NCBI RefSeq assembly: GCF_022760965.1 | Contig: NZ_JAKVIJ010000003.1 | Span: forward strand, 186,001 to 250,000 | Direction: 5' to 3' | DNA: 64,000 bases | Origin: Simplicispira sedimenti | GTDB lineage: Bacteria; Pseudomonadota; Gammaproteobacteria; Burkholderiales; Burkholderiaceae_C | Part shown: positions 1 to 7,798 of the stretch, in pieces | Position numbering within the stretch: position 1 is the stretch's first letter | How the letters are laid out: the number at the start of each line of letters is the position of its first letter | Notes under the pieces: generated by a model | Told to the model about the DNA's origin: nothing | The model's database searches: none | Seen by the model: only the letters and a program-made list of their open reading frames with translations | Position numbers and translations under genes: made by a program

Positions 1-1713
1 GCGCTGGACGAAGCCATTGCCAAGCTGCCCATCCCCAAGGTCATGAGCTACCAGCTGGAGACGGATTGCGAGCTGCCCGGCTGGAGCAGCGTGCATTTCG
101 TGCGTCCCGCGCATGGCCTGGTGGCCCTGCATGGCAGCACGGTGGTGCCGGTCAAGGCGCTGGGCCTGACGGCAGGGCGCACCACCCAGGGCCACCGCTT
201 CGAGGCGGCCAAGCCTGTGGTGGAGATTGCCCACGCCGACCAGTACGCAGAGACCCTGGCGCGTGACGGCGCCGTGATCGCCAGCTTTGTCGAGCGCAAG
301 GCCGAGATCGCCCGCCAGCTCGCAGCCGCTGCGGCGCGCCTGGGTGGTGGCGTGCGCCCCATCGAGGATGACGCCCTGCTCGACGAGGTGACGGCACTGG
401 TCGAGCGCCCCAATGTGCTGGTCTGCGCGTTCGAGGAGCAGTTCCTGGACGTACCGCAGGAATGCCTCATCCTCACGATGAAGGCCAACCAGAAATACTT
501 TCCGCTGCTCGATGCGGCAGGCAAGCTGACCCACAAGTTCCTGGTGGTGAGCAACATCTGCCCCGAAGACCCTTGCTTCGTCATTGGCGGCAACGAGCGC
601 GTGGTGCGCCCGCGCCTGGCCGATGCCAAGTTCTTCTTTGACCAGGACCGCAAAAAGACATTGGCCTCGCGCGTGGACAGCCTGGCCAAGGTGGTCTATC
701 ACAACAAACTGGGCACGCAGGGCGAGCGTGTGGAGCGCGTGCGCGCCATCGCCAAGGCCATCGCGCAGCAGCTGGGCGATGCGCAACTGGTACAGGACGC
801 CGACCTGGCCGCGCAACTGGCCAAGACCGACCTCGTGACCGACATGGTGGGCGAGTTCCCTGAGCTGCAGGGCATCATGGGCGGCTACTACGCCCTCAAC
901 GACGGTCTGGGCGAGACGGTGGCCCAGGCCATCGAAGACCACTACAAGCCGCGCTTTGCGGGCGACGCGTTGCCGCGCAACATGGCCGGTGTGGTCGTGG
1001 CGCTGGCCGACAAGCTCGAAACCCTGGTGGGCATGTTCGGCATCGGCAACCTGCCCACGGGCGACCGTGACCCGTTCGCGCTGCGCCGCCATGCGCTGGG
1101 GGTGATCCGCATGCTGGTGGAGAAGAACCTGCCGCTGGACCTGCTGGCGCTGCTGAAGGGCGCCGTGCCCGCGTTCGGCGACAAGACCCAGGACGCCACG
1201 GCGCAGCTGGCCGACTTCATCTATGACCGCCTCGCCGGCAGCCTGCGCGAGCAAGGCTACAGCGCCCAGGAAGTGGACGCCGTGCTGGCCCTGCGCCCCC
1301 AGCGCCTGGCCCTGGTTGAGAAGCAGCTCGCAGCGGTGCGTGCCTTCGCCGCACTGCCCGAAGCCCCCGCGCTGGCGGCAGCCAACAAGCGCGTGGGCAA
1401 CATCCTGAAAAAGGCCGAGGCCGAAGGTGCGGTGGATGCCCACGTCAACCCCGCCCTGCTGCAGGAGCTGGCCGAGAAAGACCTGTACGCTGCGCTGCAG
1501 CGCTTCGTGCCTGAGGCCAATGCGCAGTTCGACGCGGGCGATTACACCGCCAGCCTGCAAACCCTGGCCGTGTTGCGCGCGCCGGTGGATGCGTTCTTTG
1601 ACGACGTGATGGTCAACGCCGAGCAGCTCGATTTGCGCCTGAACCGCCAAGGCTTGCTCAAGACCTTGCACGTTGCCATGAACCGCGTGGCGGATCTCGC
1701 GCGGCTGGCTTGA
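1..1713 (+). CDS. glyS: Glycine--tRNA ligase beta subunit (5' truncated by window edge)
   Basis: The reading frame is open from base 1, so the true start lies outside the window. About 570 residues are visible, the larger C-terminal part of a protein that is usually near 700 residues. GlyS pairs with GlyQ in the bacterial alpha2beta2 glycyl-tRNA synthetase and charges tRNA-Gly in the cytoplasm. Recognisable blocks are VRPAHGLVALHG near the left edge, the KANQKYFPL and FLVVSNI segments, RPRLADAKFFFDQDRK, and GEFPELQGIMGGYYA. The C-terminal RDPFALRRHALGVIRML segment is typical of the family and precedes the helical tRNA-binding end. The stop is at 1711-1713. Identity is confident; only the start is missing. 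Confidence 0.95.
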   Translation, partial: ALDEAIAKLPIPKVMSYQLETDCELPGWSSVHFVRPAHGLVALHGSTVVPVKALGLTAGRTTQGHRFEAAKPVVEIAHADQYAETLARDGAVIASFVERKAEIARQLAAAAARLGGGVRPIEDDALLDEVTALVERPNVLVCAFEEQFLDVPQECLILTMKANQKYFPLLDAAGKLTHKFLVVSNICPEDPCFVIGGNERVVRPRLADAKFFFDQDRKKTLASRVDSLAKVVYHNKLGTQGERVERVRAIAKAIAQQLGDAQLVQDADLAAQLAKTDLVTDMVGEFPELQGIMGGYYALNDGLGETVAQAIEDHYKPRFAGDALPRNMAGVVVALADKLETLVGMFGIGNLPTGDRDPFALRRHALGVIRMLVEKNLPLDLLALLKGAVPAFGDKTQDATAQLADFIYDRLAGSLREQGYSAQEVDAVLALRPQRLALVEKQLAAVRAFAALPEAPALAAANKRVGNILKKAEAEGAVDAHVNPALLQELAEKDLYAALQRFVPEANAQFDAGDYTASLQTLAVLRAPVDAFFDDVMVNAEQLDLRLNRQGLLKTLHVAMNRVADLARLA

Positions 1714-1890
1714 GAACTCCCCCTTGTCGCCTTCGGCGCCCCCTCTCCCCCGACCCCTCCCCCGCGAGGGGGGAGGGGAGGTATTACCCCTGTCCCCTGG
1801 TGGGAGAGGGGCAGGGGGAGAGGGGACGCTCCCTGCGCGGCGGGGCGGCCCTTGCGCGGGAGCCCTGATCGGGCGGCCGCGCCATTTTCA
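1714..1890. repeat. GC-rich structured intergenic repeat, copy 1 (invariant-loop hairpin)
   Basis: This spacer between glyS and the next gene is made of C- and G-runs that can pair with each other. It ends in a hairpin with arms 1828-1838 and 1854-1863 and the loop GGCGGGGCGGCCCTT at 1839-1853. The same loop occurs at 48875-48889, where the stem sequence differs but still pairs with a one-base bulge at the same place. Both copies also begin with a C-rich stretch followed by a CG-rich inverted segment. It resembles a REP-like mobile or structural intergenic element. No coding potential was assigned. Confidence 0.75.
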
Positions 1891-1924
1891 TGGGCCGTGA
1901 TTGTGCGGAGTAGCCGTTGGTTTT

Positions 1925-2518
1925 ATGCCCATGACCACTGATTCCGCCCGCAGTCAGCGCACGGCCTGGCTGCTGTTTGGTCCACCGGCGCTGCTGGCGG
2001 CGCTGCGTGCCTGGCAACAATGGCAGGCTGAACGTGCACCCTTGCCAGCCGCCTGGCCGCTGACGCCGCTGCCGCCGCCGCAGGCCACGGCGCTGGATTT
2101 GTTCCTGCCAGCATTGGTGGGCCTGGCGCTTGTGGCGCTGCTGGCAGCGGGGCTGTGGTGGCTGGCGCGCCGGGGCCATGGGCGCGGGGTGCGCGCAGGG
2201 CTGCTGGGCGCCTGGGTGCTGGCCTGCCTGGGCGGCGCTGGTGCGCTGTTGCTGCGCACGCACAACCTGCAGAATCTACAGGCCCAGCCGCCGGTACAGG
2301 CCCAGGTGCTGGGCAGCCGCGCCGTGCCGCCCAGTCTGCGCGGCACCGGGGGCACCGAGCTGATCCTGCGCATCGAAGGCCTGGCGCAGCCCCAGCAATC
2401 CATCATTTCCGACCCGCAGGCCGCCACCTGGCGGCCGGGCCAGCGTCTGCAGCTCCAGTGGGCGCGGGGGCGTACCCATGGGCTGTACGTCACGGGTTGG
2501 CAGTTGCCGAACGACTGA
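1925..2518 (+). CDS. Hypothetical inner-membrane protein
   Basis: This is a 197-residue protein that I do not recognise. Three hydrophobic stretches lie in the first half: about residues 13-30 (WLLFGPPALLAALRAW), 50-75 (rich in Leu/Ala/Val, ending GLWWLARR) and 80-100 (AGLLGAWVLACLGGAGALLL). A soluble C-terminal portion of about 95 residues follows. ATGs at 1925 and 1931 are both possible; the frame also extends back to 1901, but that extension runs into the upstream repeat region. It sits between glyS and the GmhB-like gene on the same strand, so it may be co-transcribed with them. No catalytic motif is visible. Confidence 0.6.
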   Translation: MPMTTDSARSQRTAWLLFGPPALLAALRAWQQWQAERAPLPAAWPLTPLPPPQATALDLFLPALVGLALVALLAAGLWWLARRGHGRGVRAGLLGAWVLACLGGAGALLLRTHNLQNLQAQPPVQAQVLGSRAVPPSLRGTGGTELILRIEGLAQPQQSIISDPQAATWRPGQRLQLQWARGRTHGLYVTGWQLPND

Positions 2519-2596
2519 TTCCGCGGCGCTGAATCAGCGAGCGCGTGCATTGCGGTGGTGCGCGAGGGAGGTGTCCAGTGTTGCCATAATGCAGCC

Positions 2597-3163
2597 ATGA
2601 AAATCGCCATCCTCGACCGCGACGGCACGATCAATGCCCTGGAGCCCGATGCGTTCGTGGCGTCGCCTGACGACTGGACCGCGCTGCCCGGCGCGCTGGA
2701 GGCGATTGCGCGGCTCAACCACGCTGGATGGCATGTGGTGGTGGCCACCAACCAGCCAGGCCTGGGGCGGGGGCTGTTCGACATGGCCACGCTCAACGCC
2801 ATCCACGCCAAGATGCACAAGCAACTGGCGGCGGTGGGCGGTCGCATCGACGCGGTGTTCTTCTGCCCCCATGCGCCCGACGACGCCTGCCACTGCCGCA
2901 AGCCGGAACCCGGGCTCTTGGAGCAGATCTGCGAGCGCTACGGGGTGGACGCCGAGGACGTGGTGGTGGCCGGCAACTGCCGTGTGCATCTGCTCGCGGG
3001 CGCGGCCCTGGGCGCGCGGTTGCACCTGCTGTGCACGGGCGAGTCGGCCGCCATGGAGCCGGGCCAGGCCTTGCCCCCCACTTGGCCTGTGGGCGTTCAG
3101 ATCCATGCCGATCTGGCCGCTTTTGCCGAGCACCTGCTGAGCAACGCCAGCGCCGCCGCCTGA
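2597..3163 (+). CDS. gmhB: GmhB-like HAD phosphatase with altered motif IV
   Basis: The 188-residue protein belongs to the histidinol-phosphatase/GmhB branch of the HAD superfamily. GmhB removes the 7-phosphate from D-glycero-D-manno-heptose 1,7-bisphosphate in LPS-core heptose synthesis. Motif I is DRDGTIN (residues 5-11), motif II lies in ATNQPG, and the family zinc-binding cluster appears as CPHAPDDACHCRKPEPG, which includes the motif III lysine. Motif IV is unusual: where the family has VGD with a second acid about five residues on, this protein reads AGNCRVH. Both expected Mg-binding acids are therefore replaced. It may be impaired, use another acid, or do another job. The ATG at 2597 puts motif I at the normal position. 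Confidence 0.8.
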   Translation: MKIAILDRDGTINALEPDAFVASPDDWTALPGALEAIARLNHAGWHVVVATNQPGLGRGLFDMATLNAIHAKMHKQLAAVGGRIDAVFFCPHAPDDACHCRKPEPGLLEQICERYGVDAEDVVVAGNCRVHLLAGAALGARLHLLCTGESAAMEPGQALPPTWPVGVQIHADLAAFAEHLLSNASAAA

Positions 3164-3173
3164 CAGGTGCCGC

Positions 3174-4118
3174 ATGCAGCGTTTTGTGCAACTGGCACTG
3201 GATTTGTTCGACCCACGGCCTGCGTTGCCTTCTTCAGGCAAAAATGGGGCTCAAATGCCCGTTGATAAATCGCAAGATGCTATTCATTTGATAGCGAATT
3301 CGGTCATGCAGCCCAGCATCCCGCTGTCACAGGTGCTGCCTGCCGCCGCCTTTGCCCATCCGCAGGCCAACCGCGAACTGCGCCTGGGCGATGCCGTGGT
3401 CGCCTATCGGCTGGAGCGTGCACGCAGGCGCAGCATCGGCTTCACTGTGGGACCTGACGGCTTGGCCGTGCGCGCGCCGTCCTGGGTCACGCTGGGTGCC
3501 GTGGATGCCGCACTGCGCGACAAGTCGGACTGGATCCTGCGCAAACTGCACGAGGCGCACGAACGTCGCCAGCGCCTGGAGCATGCACGCATTGCCTGGC
3601 ACGACGGCACCGTGCTGCCCTACTTGGGCGCGCCGCTGCAGGTGGTGCTCGATGCGCGCCACAGCGCACGTGGTGTGCTGCACGATGTGGCTGTCACCAG
3701 CGAACCCGCCGCTGCCTGCGGCCCCCAGCGCCAACTGCGCATCGGTCTGAGTGCATCGGCCCAGCCCGTGCAGATCCGCGACGCTGTGCAGGCCTGGCTC
3801 ATGCGCAATGCACGCCTGCATTTCAGCGCCCGGCTGGACCACTTTGCCCCGCAGTTGGGCGTGCGTTGGACCCGCCTGCGCCTGTCCAGCGCGCAAACCC
3901 GCTGGGGCAGTGCGCGTGCCGATGGCTCCATCTGCCTGAACTGGCGCCTGCTGCACTACCCCCAGGCCGTCATCGACTACGTGGTCGTCCACGAACTGGC
4001 GCACCTGCGCGTCATGGACCACAGCCCTCGCTTCTGGGACACCGTGGCCAGCGTGGTGCCCGACTACGCCCGCTTGCGCCGCCAACTGCGCGACGAACCC
4101 GCACCGCAGTGGGAATAA
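3174..4118 (+). CDS. YgjP-like (DUF45) metallopeptidase
   Basis: This 314-residue protein carries the zinc motif HELAHL followed by the third-ligand segment MDHSPRFW, which defines the YgjP/DUF45 group (often labelled M48 family or UPF family). The segment LRLSSAQTRWGSARADG just upstream is also characteristic. Family members are cytoplasmic and of poorly known substrate. The N-terminus is odd: residues about 22-41 are encoded by a copy of the dispersed 55-bp repeat at 3239-3295, so the first 45 residues are probably a late addition. An ATG at 3306, just after the repeat, is an alternative start. The gene begins 10 nt after the GmhB-like gene and may be translated with it. Confidence 0.85.
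   Translation: MQRFVQLALDLFDPRPALPSSGKNGAQMPVDKSQDAIHLIANSVMQPSIPLSQVLPAAAFAHPQANRELRLGDAVVAYRLERARRRSIGFTVGPDGLAVRAPSWVTLGAVDAALRDKSDWILRKLHEAHERRQRLEHARIAWHDGTVLPYLGAPLQVVLDARHSARGVLHDVAVTSEPAAACGPQRQLRIGLSASAQPVQIRDAVQAWLMRNARLHFSARLDHFAPQLGVRWTRLRLSSAQTRWGSARADGSICLNWRLLHYPQAVIDYVVVHELAHLRVMDHSPRFWDTVASVVPDYARLRRQLRDEPAPQWE
3239..3295 (-). repeat. Dispersed 55-bp repeat, copy A (inside a coding region)
   Basis: Read on the minus strand, this segment begins GCTATCAAATGAATAGC, then CTTGCG, ACGGGC, AGCC and a run of T. The same blocks in the same order and spacing occur in the copies at 4121-4180 and 62014-62068. It lies in frame in the N-terminal part of the metallopeptidase gene and is translated without a stop. 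Confidence 0.7.
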
Positions 4119-4120
4119 AT

Positions 4121-4180
4121 GCTATAAAAATAATAGCTGCTTGCGCAATATGGACGGGCGCTGTAGCCAGTTTTTATTTT
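4121..4180 (+). repeat. Dispersed 55-bp repeat, copy B (intergenic)
   Basis: The copy opens with GCTATAAAAATAATAGC, an inverted repeat of GCTAT/ATAGC, followed by TGCTTGCGC, GGACGGGCGC and GTAGCCAG, and ends in a T-rich tail. It starts 2 nt after the metallopeptidase stop codon and fills most of the space to the next gene. A role as 3' processing or termination element is possible, but the hairpin is AT-rich and short. Confidence 0.8.
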
Positions 4181-4201
4181 GAAAAGTTCTGAGCCACCGC
4201 C

Positions 4202-5317
4202 ATGCACCCTCTGCAACTCCTGGACCCCGCCTCCGGCACCTGCACCTACCTGCTGCACGACCCGCACACACGCGAGGCCCTGATCATCGATCCTGTCGAT
4301 GCACAGATCGAGCGTGACCTGGCCGTGCTGCAGGCGCGGGGCCTGCGGCTGTGCTGGGCGGTGGAAACGCACAACCATGCCGACCACATCACCAGTGCCG
4401 CCCTGTTGGCCGAGCACACCGGCGCGCGCACGGCGGCACCTGCGGCCTGCGGCATCGGCACGGCGCAGGTGCAACTGGCGGATGGTGATGTGCTGCACTT
4501 TGGCGGTGAGCAGTTGCGCGCCCTGCACACCCCTGGCCATACGGCGGGCAGCATGAGCTACCTGTGGCGCGACCATGTGTTCACCGGGGACACCTTGCTC
4601 ATCGGCAGTTGTGGACGTACCGACTTCCAGTCCGGCGACGCGCGCACCCTGTGGCGCAGCATCACCCAGGTGCTGTTCGCGCTGCCACCCGACACCCTGG
4701 TCTGGCCAGGCCATGACTACGAGGGGCGCAGCCACTCCAGCATTGCTGCTGAGCAGGCGCACAACCCGCGCCTGGCCGGGCGTACCGAGGAGCAGTTTGT
4801 CGCGCTGATGCAAGGACTGCACCTGCCCGCGCCCGAGCGCATGCACGAGACCCTGCCGGCCAACCGCCACTCGGGCCTGCGCCACGATGCCGCAGCAGCC
4901 GCCGTGCAGGCCCAGGAACGCAGCGCCCAGGGCTATGCGGGCGACGTGAGCCCGGCCCTGGCCTGGCAGTGGGTGCAGTCAGGCCAGGCCGTGCTGGTGG
5001 ACGTGCGCACCGACGCCGAGCGCGCGTGGGTTGGCGAGGTGCCGGGCGCCGTGGCCGTGGCCTGGAAGCAGTGGCCGGGCATGGCGCTCAACCCCCAGTT
5101 CGATGCGCAGATCCAGGCTGCTGTGCCGCCGGGCCGCAAGGCCCTGCTGCTGTGCCGCAGCGGCGTGCGCTCCATCGCTGCCGCGCAGCGCGCCACGGCC
5201 CTGGGGTTGGAGGCCTGGAACGTGCTCGAAGGCTTTGAAGGCGACCCTGATGAGCACGCCCACCGCGGGCGTGTGGGCGGCTGGCGCTTTCATGGTCTGC
5301 CCTGGCGGCAGGGGTGA
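4202..5317 (+). CDS. Persulfide dioxygenase-like MBL-fold hydrolase fused to a rhodanese domain
   Basis: The 371-residue protein has two parts. Residues about 1-240 form a metallo-beta-lactamase fold of the ETHE1 (persulfide dioxygenase) kind, with THNHADH as the metal motif, GHTAGSMSY, TGDTLLIGSCGRTDFQ and WPGHDY. Residues about 250-370 are a rhodanese domain with LVDVRTDAER near its start and the active-site loop LLCRSGVRS, which keeps the catalytic cysteine. ETHE1 enzymes oxidise glutathione persulfide to sulfite using iron and O2; the rhodanese can move sulfane sulfur between persulfide, sulfite and thiosulfate. The fusion suggests handling of H2S-derived sulfur in the cytoplasm. The ATG at 4202 gives a normal N-terminus. 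Confidence 0.88.
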   Translation: MHPLQLLDPASGTCTYLLHDPHTREALIIDPVDAQIERDLAVLQARGLRLCWAVETHNHADHITSAALLAEHTGARTAAPAACGIGTAQVQLADGDVLHFGGEQLRALHTPGHTAGSMSYLWRDHVFTGDTLLIGSCGRTDFQSGDARTLWRSITQVLFALPPDTLVWPGHDYEGRSHSSIAAEQAHNPRLAGRTEEQFVALMQGLHLPAPERMHETLPANRHSGLRHDAAAAAVQAQERSAQGYAGDVSPALAWQWVQSGQAVLVDVRTDAERAWVGEVPGAVAVAWKQWPGMALNPQFDAQIQAAVPPGRKALLLCRSGVRSIAAAQRATALGLEAWNVLEGFEGDPDEHAHRGRVGGWRFHGLPWRQG

Positions 5318-5370
5318 CTTTGCCGCAAAGGTGACGTGTGGCGAAGGCAAATCCCTTGATAATGCGCGCC

Positions 5371-6150
5371 ATGAGCTTTCTGGCCATCGACGTGGGCAAT
5401 ACCCGCCTCAAGTGGGCGATGTACGAGGCACCGCGCCCTGGCGCGGCCCTGCTGGCGCAGGGCGCCGAGTTTCTGGACCACATCGATCGCCTGTCCGAAA
5501 CCGCCTGGGCGCACCTGGCGGCGCCCACGCGCATGCTGGGCTGTGTGGTGGCGGGCGACGCGGTGCGCAGGCGCGTGGAAGACCAGATGGAGCTGTGGAG
5601 CGTGGACCCGCAATGGGTCGTGCCCTCGCTGCAGGAGTCGGGTCTCACCAACGGCTACGACCATCCCTCACGCCTGGGTTGTGACCGTTGGGTGGCCATG
5701 ATCGGCGCCCGCCAGCGCGTGCTGGCGCGGGGCCCGGCGCGGCCGCTGGTGGTGGTGATGGTGGGCACGGCCGTCACGGTGGAGGCCATCGACGCGCAGG
5801 GGCGCTTTCTGGGTGGGCTGATATTGCCGGGCCACGGCATCATGCTGCGCGCGCTGGAGTCCGGCACGGCCGGTCTGCACGTGCCCACGGGCGAGGTGCG
5901 GTCGTTCCCCACCAACACCAGCGATGCTCTCACCAGCGGCGGCACCTTTGCCATTGCCGGTGCCGTCGAGCGCATTTACCAGCACCTGCTGCAGCACTGT
6001 GGCCAGGAGCCCGTGTGCATGATGACGGGCGGTGCAGGCTGGAAGATGGCCCCCAGCATGACGCGGCCGTTCGAGCTGGTGGACAACCTGATTTTTGATG
6101 GCCTGCTGGAGATTGCGGCCCGGCGGTTCGGGCCGCAGCAGGGCGTTTAG
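5371..6150 (+). CDS. coaX: Type III pantothenate kinase
   Basis: CoaX phosphorylates pantothenate with ATP, the first step of coenzyme A synthesis. The 259-residue product has the ASKHA-fold phosphate motif IDVGNTRLKW at residues 5-14, DRWVAMIGA in the middle, GTAVTVEAID as the second conserved block, and GGLILPGHGIMLRAL. This matches the type III enzymes, which are usually 240-260 residues long. ATG at 5371 was chosen because the motif then starts at residue 5; ATG at 5362 is an alternative. In many betaproteobacteria coaX follows birA, but here the upstream neighbour is the MBL-rhodanese gene. The stop codon overlaps that of the converging TPR gene. Confidence 0.93.
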   Translation: MSFLAIDVGNTRLKWAMYEAPRPGAALLAQGAEFLDHIDRLSETAWAHLAAPTRMLGCVVAGDAVRRRVEDQMELWSVDPQWVVPSLQESGLTNGYDHPSRLGCDRWVAMIGARQRVLARGPARPLVVVMVGTAVTVEAIDAQGRFLGGLILPGHGIMLRALESGTAGLHVPTGEVRSFPTNTSDALTSGGTFAIAGAVERIYQHLLQHCGQEPVCMMTGGAGWKMAPSMTRPFELVDNLIFDGLLEIAARRFGPQQGV

Positions 6151-6920
6151 TCCTCCAGTTCCGCCTGGGCCATTTCCACGTCCAGGCGCTCCATGGCGTC
6201 CTGGGGTTCCGTGGCGGCGGCCTGTTCGTAGAGCTTGGTCGCTTCCTGCATCTTCTTGTCGCCTTCGAGCATGACCAGCGCGTTGGCGTACTCGATCATC
6301 GCAATGGCGCTTCCCGGGTTGAGCTTGAGTGCTTCCTGGAACAGTTTGAGTCCCACGTCCTTCTTGGCACCGTAGGTCATGCCGCCGATGAGCGCGCCGA
6401 CCTTGTCGATCACCTCGGCGTGGAAGGCGCCCAGCGCAATGCGTGCGTCGGCATGTTTGGGCGCCAGGGCGATGGCTTTCTCTAGCGACTCCTTGATCTT
6501 GCCCCCCAGCCCTTGCGCCAGGGCCTTGGCCACGCTGATGCCTTGGCTGTAGCGGCCCAGTGCGTAGGCGTTCCAGTACCACGCGTTGGCATTCTGTGGT
6601 TCCGCCTGGGCTTGGGCCTGGGCACGCTCGGCCACCTGCATGAACAGGTCGAGGCGGGTCTTTTCCTTCTTCTCCAGGTAGGTGGCGTAGATGGCGGTGG
6701 CCTTGTTGGCCACGGTGATGCCGTCACCGCCGGCGGCCAGCCCTTCCTCGGCCGCCTGCTGGAAGTTGCCATTGTGGTAATGGGCCCAGGCCTGCAGCAC
6801 GGCGGCGTCCTTGGGCAGGGGCTCAGCGTCGCCGGCATGCAGGCGCGCCCATTGCTTCTTGAGGCTGGCGGGGGTGTAGTCGAATTCGCCAGCGTGGGGG
6901 AAGGGGGTCCATTTCGCCAT
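6147..6920 (-). CDS. TPR-repeat protein of unknown role
   Basis: The 257-residue protein is rich in Ala, Leu, Glu and Lys and has no signal peptide. Several stretches read like tetratricopeptide repeats, for example LQAWAHYHNGNFQQAAEEGL near residues 45-64, the segment around ANAWYWNAYALGRYSQG, and ALKLNPGSAIAMIEYANALV followed by EATKLYEQAAATEPQDAME. It probably acts as a cytoplasmic protein-protein adaptor. Two adjacent ATGs exist at 6923 and 6920; GGAG on the minus strand is better spaced for the second. It converges on coaX with a 4-nt overlap of the ends. I know no specific function. Confidence 0.75.
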   Translation of the reverse strand: MAKWTPFPHAGEFDYTPASLKKQWARLHAGDAEPLPKDAAVLQAWAHYHNGNFQQAAEEGLAAGGDGITVANKATAIYATYLEKKEKTRLDLFMQVAERAQAQAQAEPQNANAWYWNAYALGRYSQGISVAKALAQGLGGKIKESLEKAIALAPKHADARIALGAFHAEVIDKVGALIGGMTYGAKKDVGLKLFQEALKLNPGSAIAMIEYANALVMLEGDKKMQEATKLYEQAAATEPQDAMERLDVEMAQAELED

Positions 6921-6951
6921 CATTGTCTCCGTTGGGGTGTCTGTAGGGGGT

Positions 6952-7608
6952 TCAGGGGCGCTGGTAGGCGCTGGCCAGTTGCAACAGGTGGCTGCGTTGC
7001 CCAGGTTCCAGGTAGGGCATGAGCAGGTTCAGCACATGGTGGGCACCGCGCAGCAGGGCCGCCTGTGCGCTCTCGGGCTCCAGGGCGCGGCGCGGGTCGC
7101 GCACGTACTCGAAGCTCAGCCAGTAGGTCAGCACCACCACCATGCTGGTGGCGGTGGGTTCGATCTCGCGGGTGTCGATCTGCAGGCTGCCCGCGCGTTG
7201 CATGCCGTCCAGCAGGGTGCGTACCGAAGCGGTCTTGTGCTGCAGCACGGTCTGGAAATGGGTTTCGAGCCGCCGGTTCTTGGACAGCAGGTCGTTGAGG
7301 TCGCGGTACAGAAAGCGGTACTGCCAGATCAGCTCGAACAGCGTGTGCATGAAGAACCAGGCGTCCTCCACGTTGCGCACGCTGCCGCTGGCGCCGAGCA
7401 ACTCGGTGAGCGAGCGCTCGTAGCGGTCGAATAGTGCGTTGATCAGCTCATCCTTGGCCGGGTAGTGGTAATACAGGTTGCCCGGGCTGATGCGCAGTTC
7501 TGCGGAAATGAGGGTGGTCGAGACGTTGGGTTCGCCGAATCGGTTGAACAGTTCGAGCGTGACTTCCAGTATGCGTTCAGCGGTGCGGCGCGGCGCTTTT
7601 TTCACCAT
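6952..7608 (-). CDS. TetR-family transcriptional regulator
   Basis: A 218-residue regulator with a clear N-terminal TetR helix-turn-helix: AERILEVTLELFNRFGEPNV, then ISAELRISPGNLYYHYPAKDELI. The remaining 150 residues form an all-helical ligand domain with several aromatic clusters such as WFFMHTLFELIWQYRFLYRDL. Target and ligand are not evident. It lies between the TPR gene and the phasin, all on the minus strand. A link to storage or lipid metabolism is only suggested by the neighbouring phasin and acyl-CoA reductase. Confidence 0.88.
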   Translation of the reverse strand: MVKKAPRRTAERILEVTLELFNRFGEPNVSTTLISAELRISPGNLYYHYPAKDELINALFDRYERSLTELLGASGSVRNVEDAWFFMHTLFELIWQYRFLYRDLNDLLSKNRRLETHFQTVLQHKTASVRTLLDGMQRAGSLQIDTREIEPTATSMVVVLTYWLSFEYVRDPRRALEPESAQAALLRGAHHVLNLLMPYLEPGQRSHLLQLASAYQRP

Positions 7609-7711
7609 GGGTGCTGGTCCTCATGCATCGAATCAATGGGTTCCCTGGGGCTACTCTAACCGACGTTTCAGGCAGATTTCATGCTGCACTGCGGCATGTT
7701 GACGTGCAGCA

Positions 7712-7748
7712 AAGCACAACGGCTGCCACGCCATGGGCGTGACAGCCG
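7712..7748 (-). terminator. Probable terminator after the phasin gene
   Basis: On the minus strand, about 50 nt after the phasin stop codon, arms 7736-7748 and 7720-7732 form a 13-bp stem with one G-T wobble and a 3-nt loop. The following bases are T-rich but broken by G and C. The stem is strong and the U-tract weak. Confidence 0.55.
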
Positions 7749-7798
7749 CTGAGGGGCCGATGCCTGCCGCCGCCTCGGGCGGCGGTGGCGTCGTGCGA

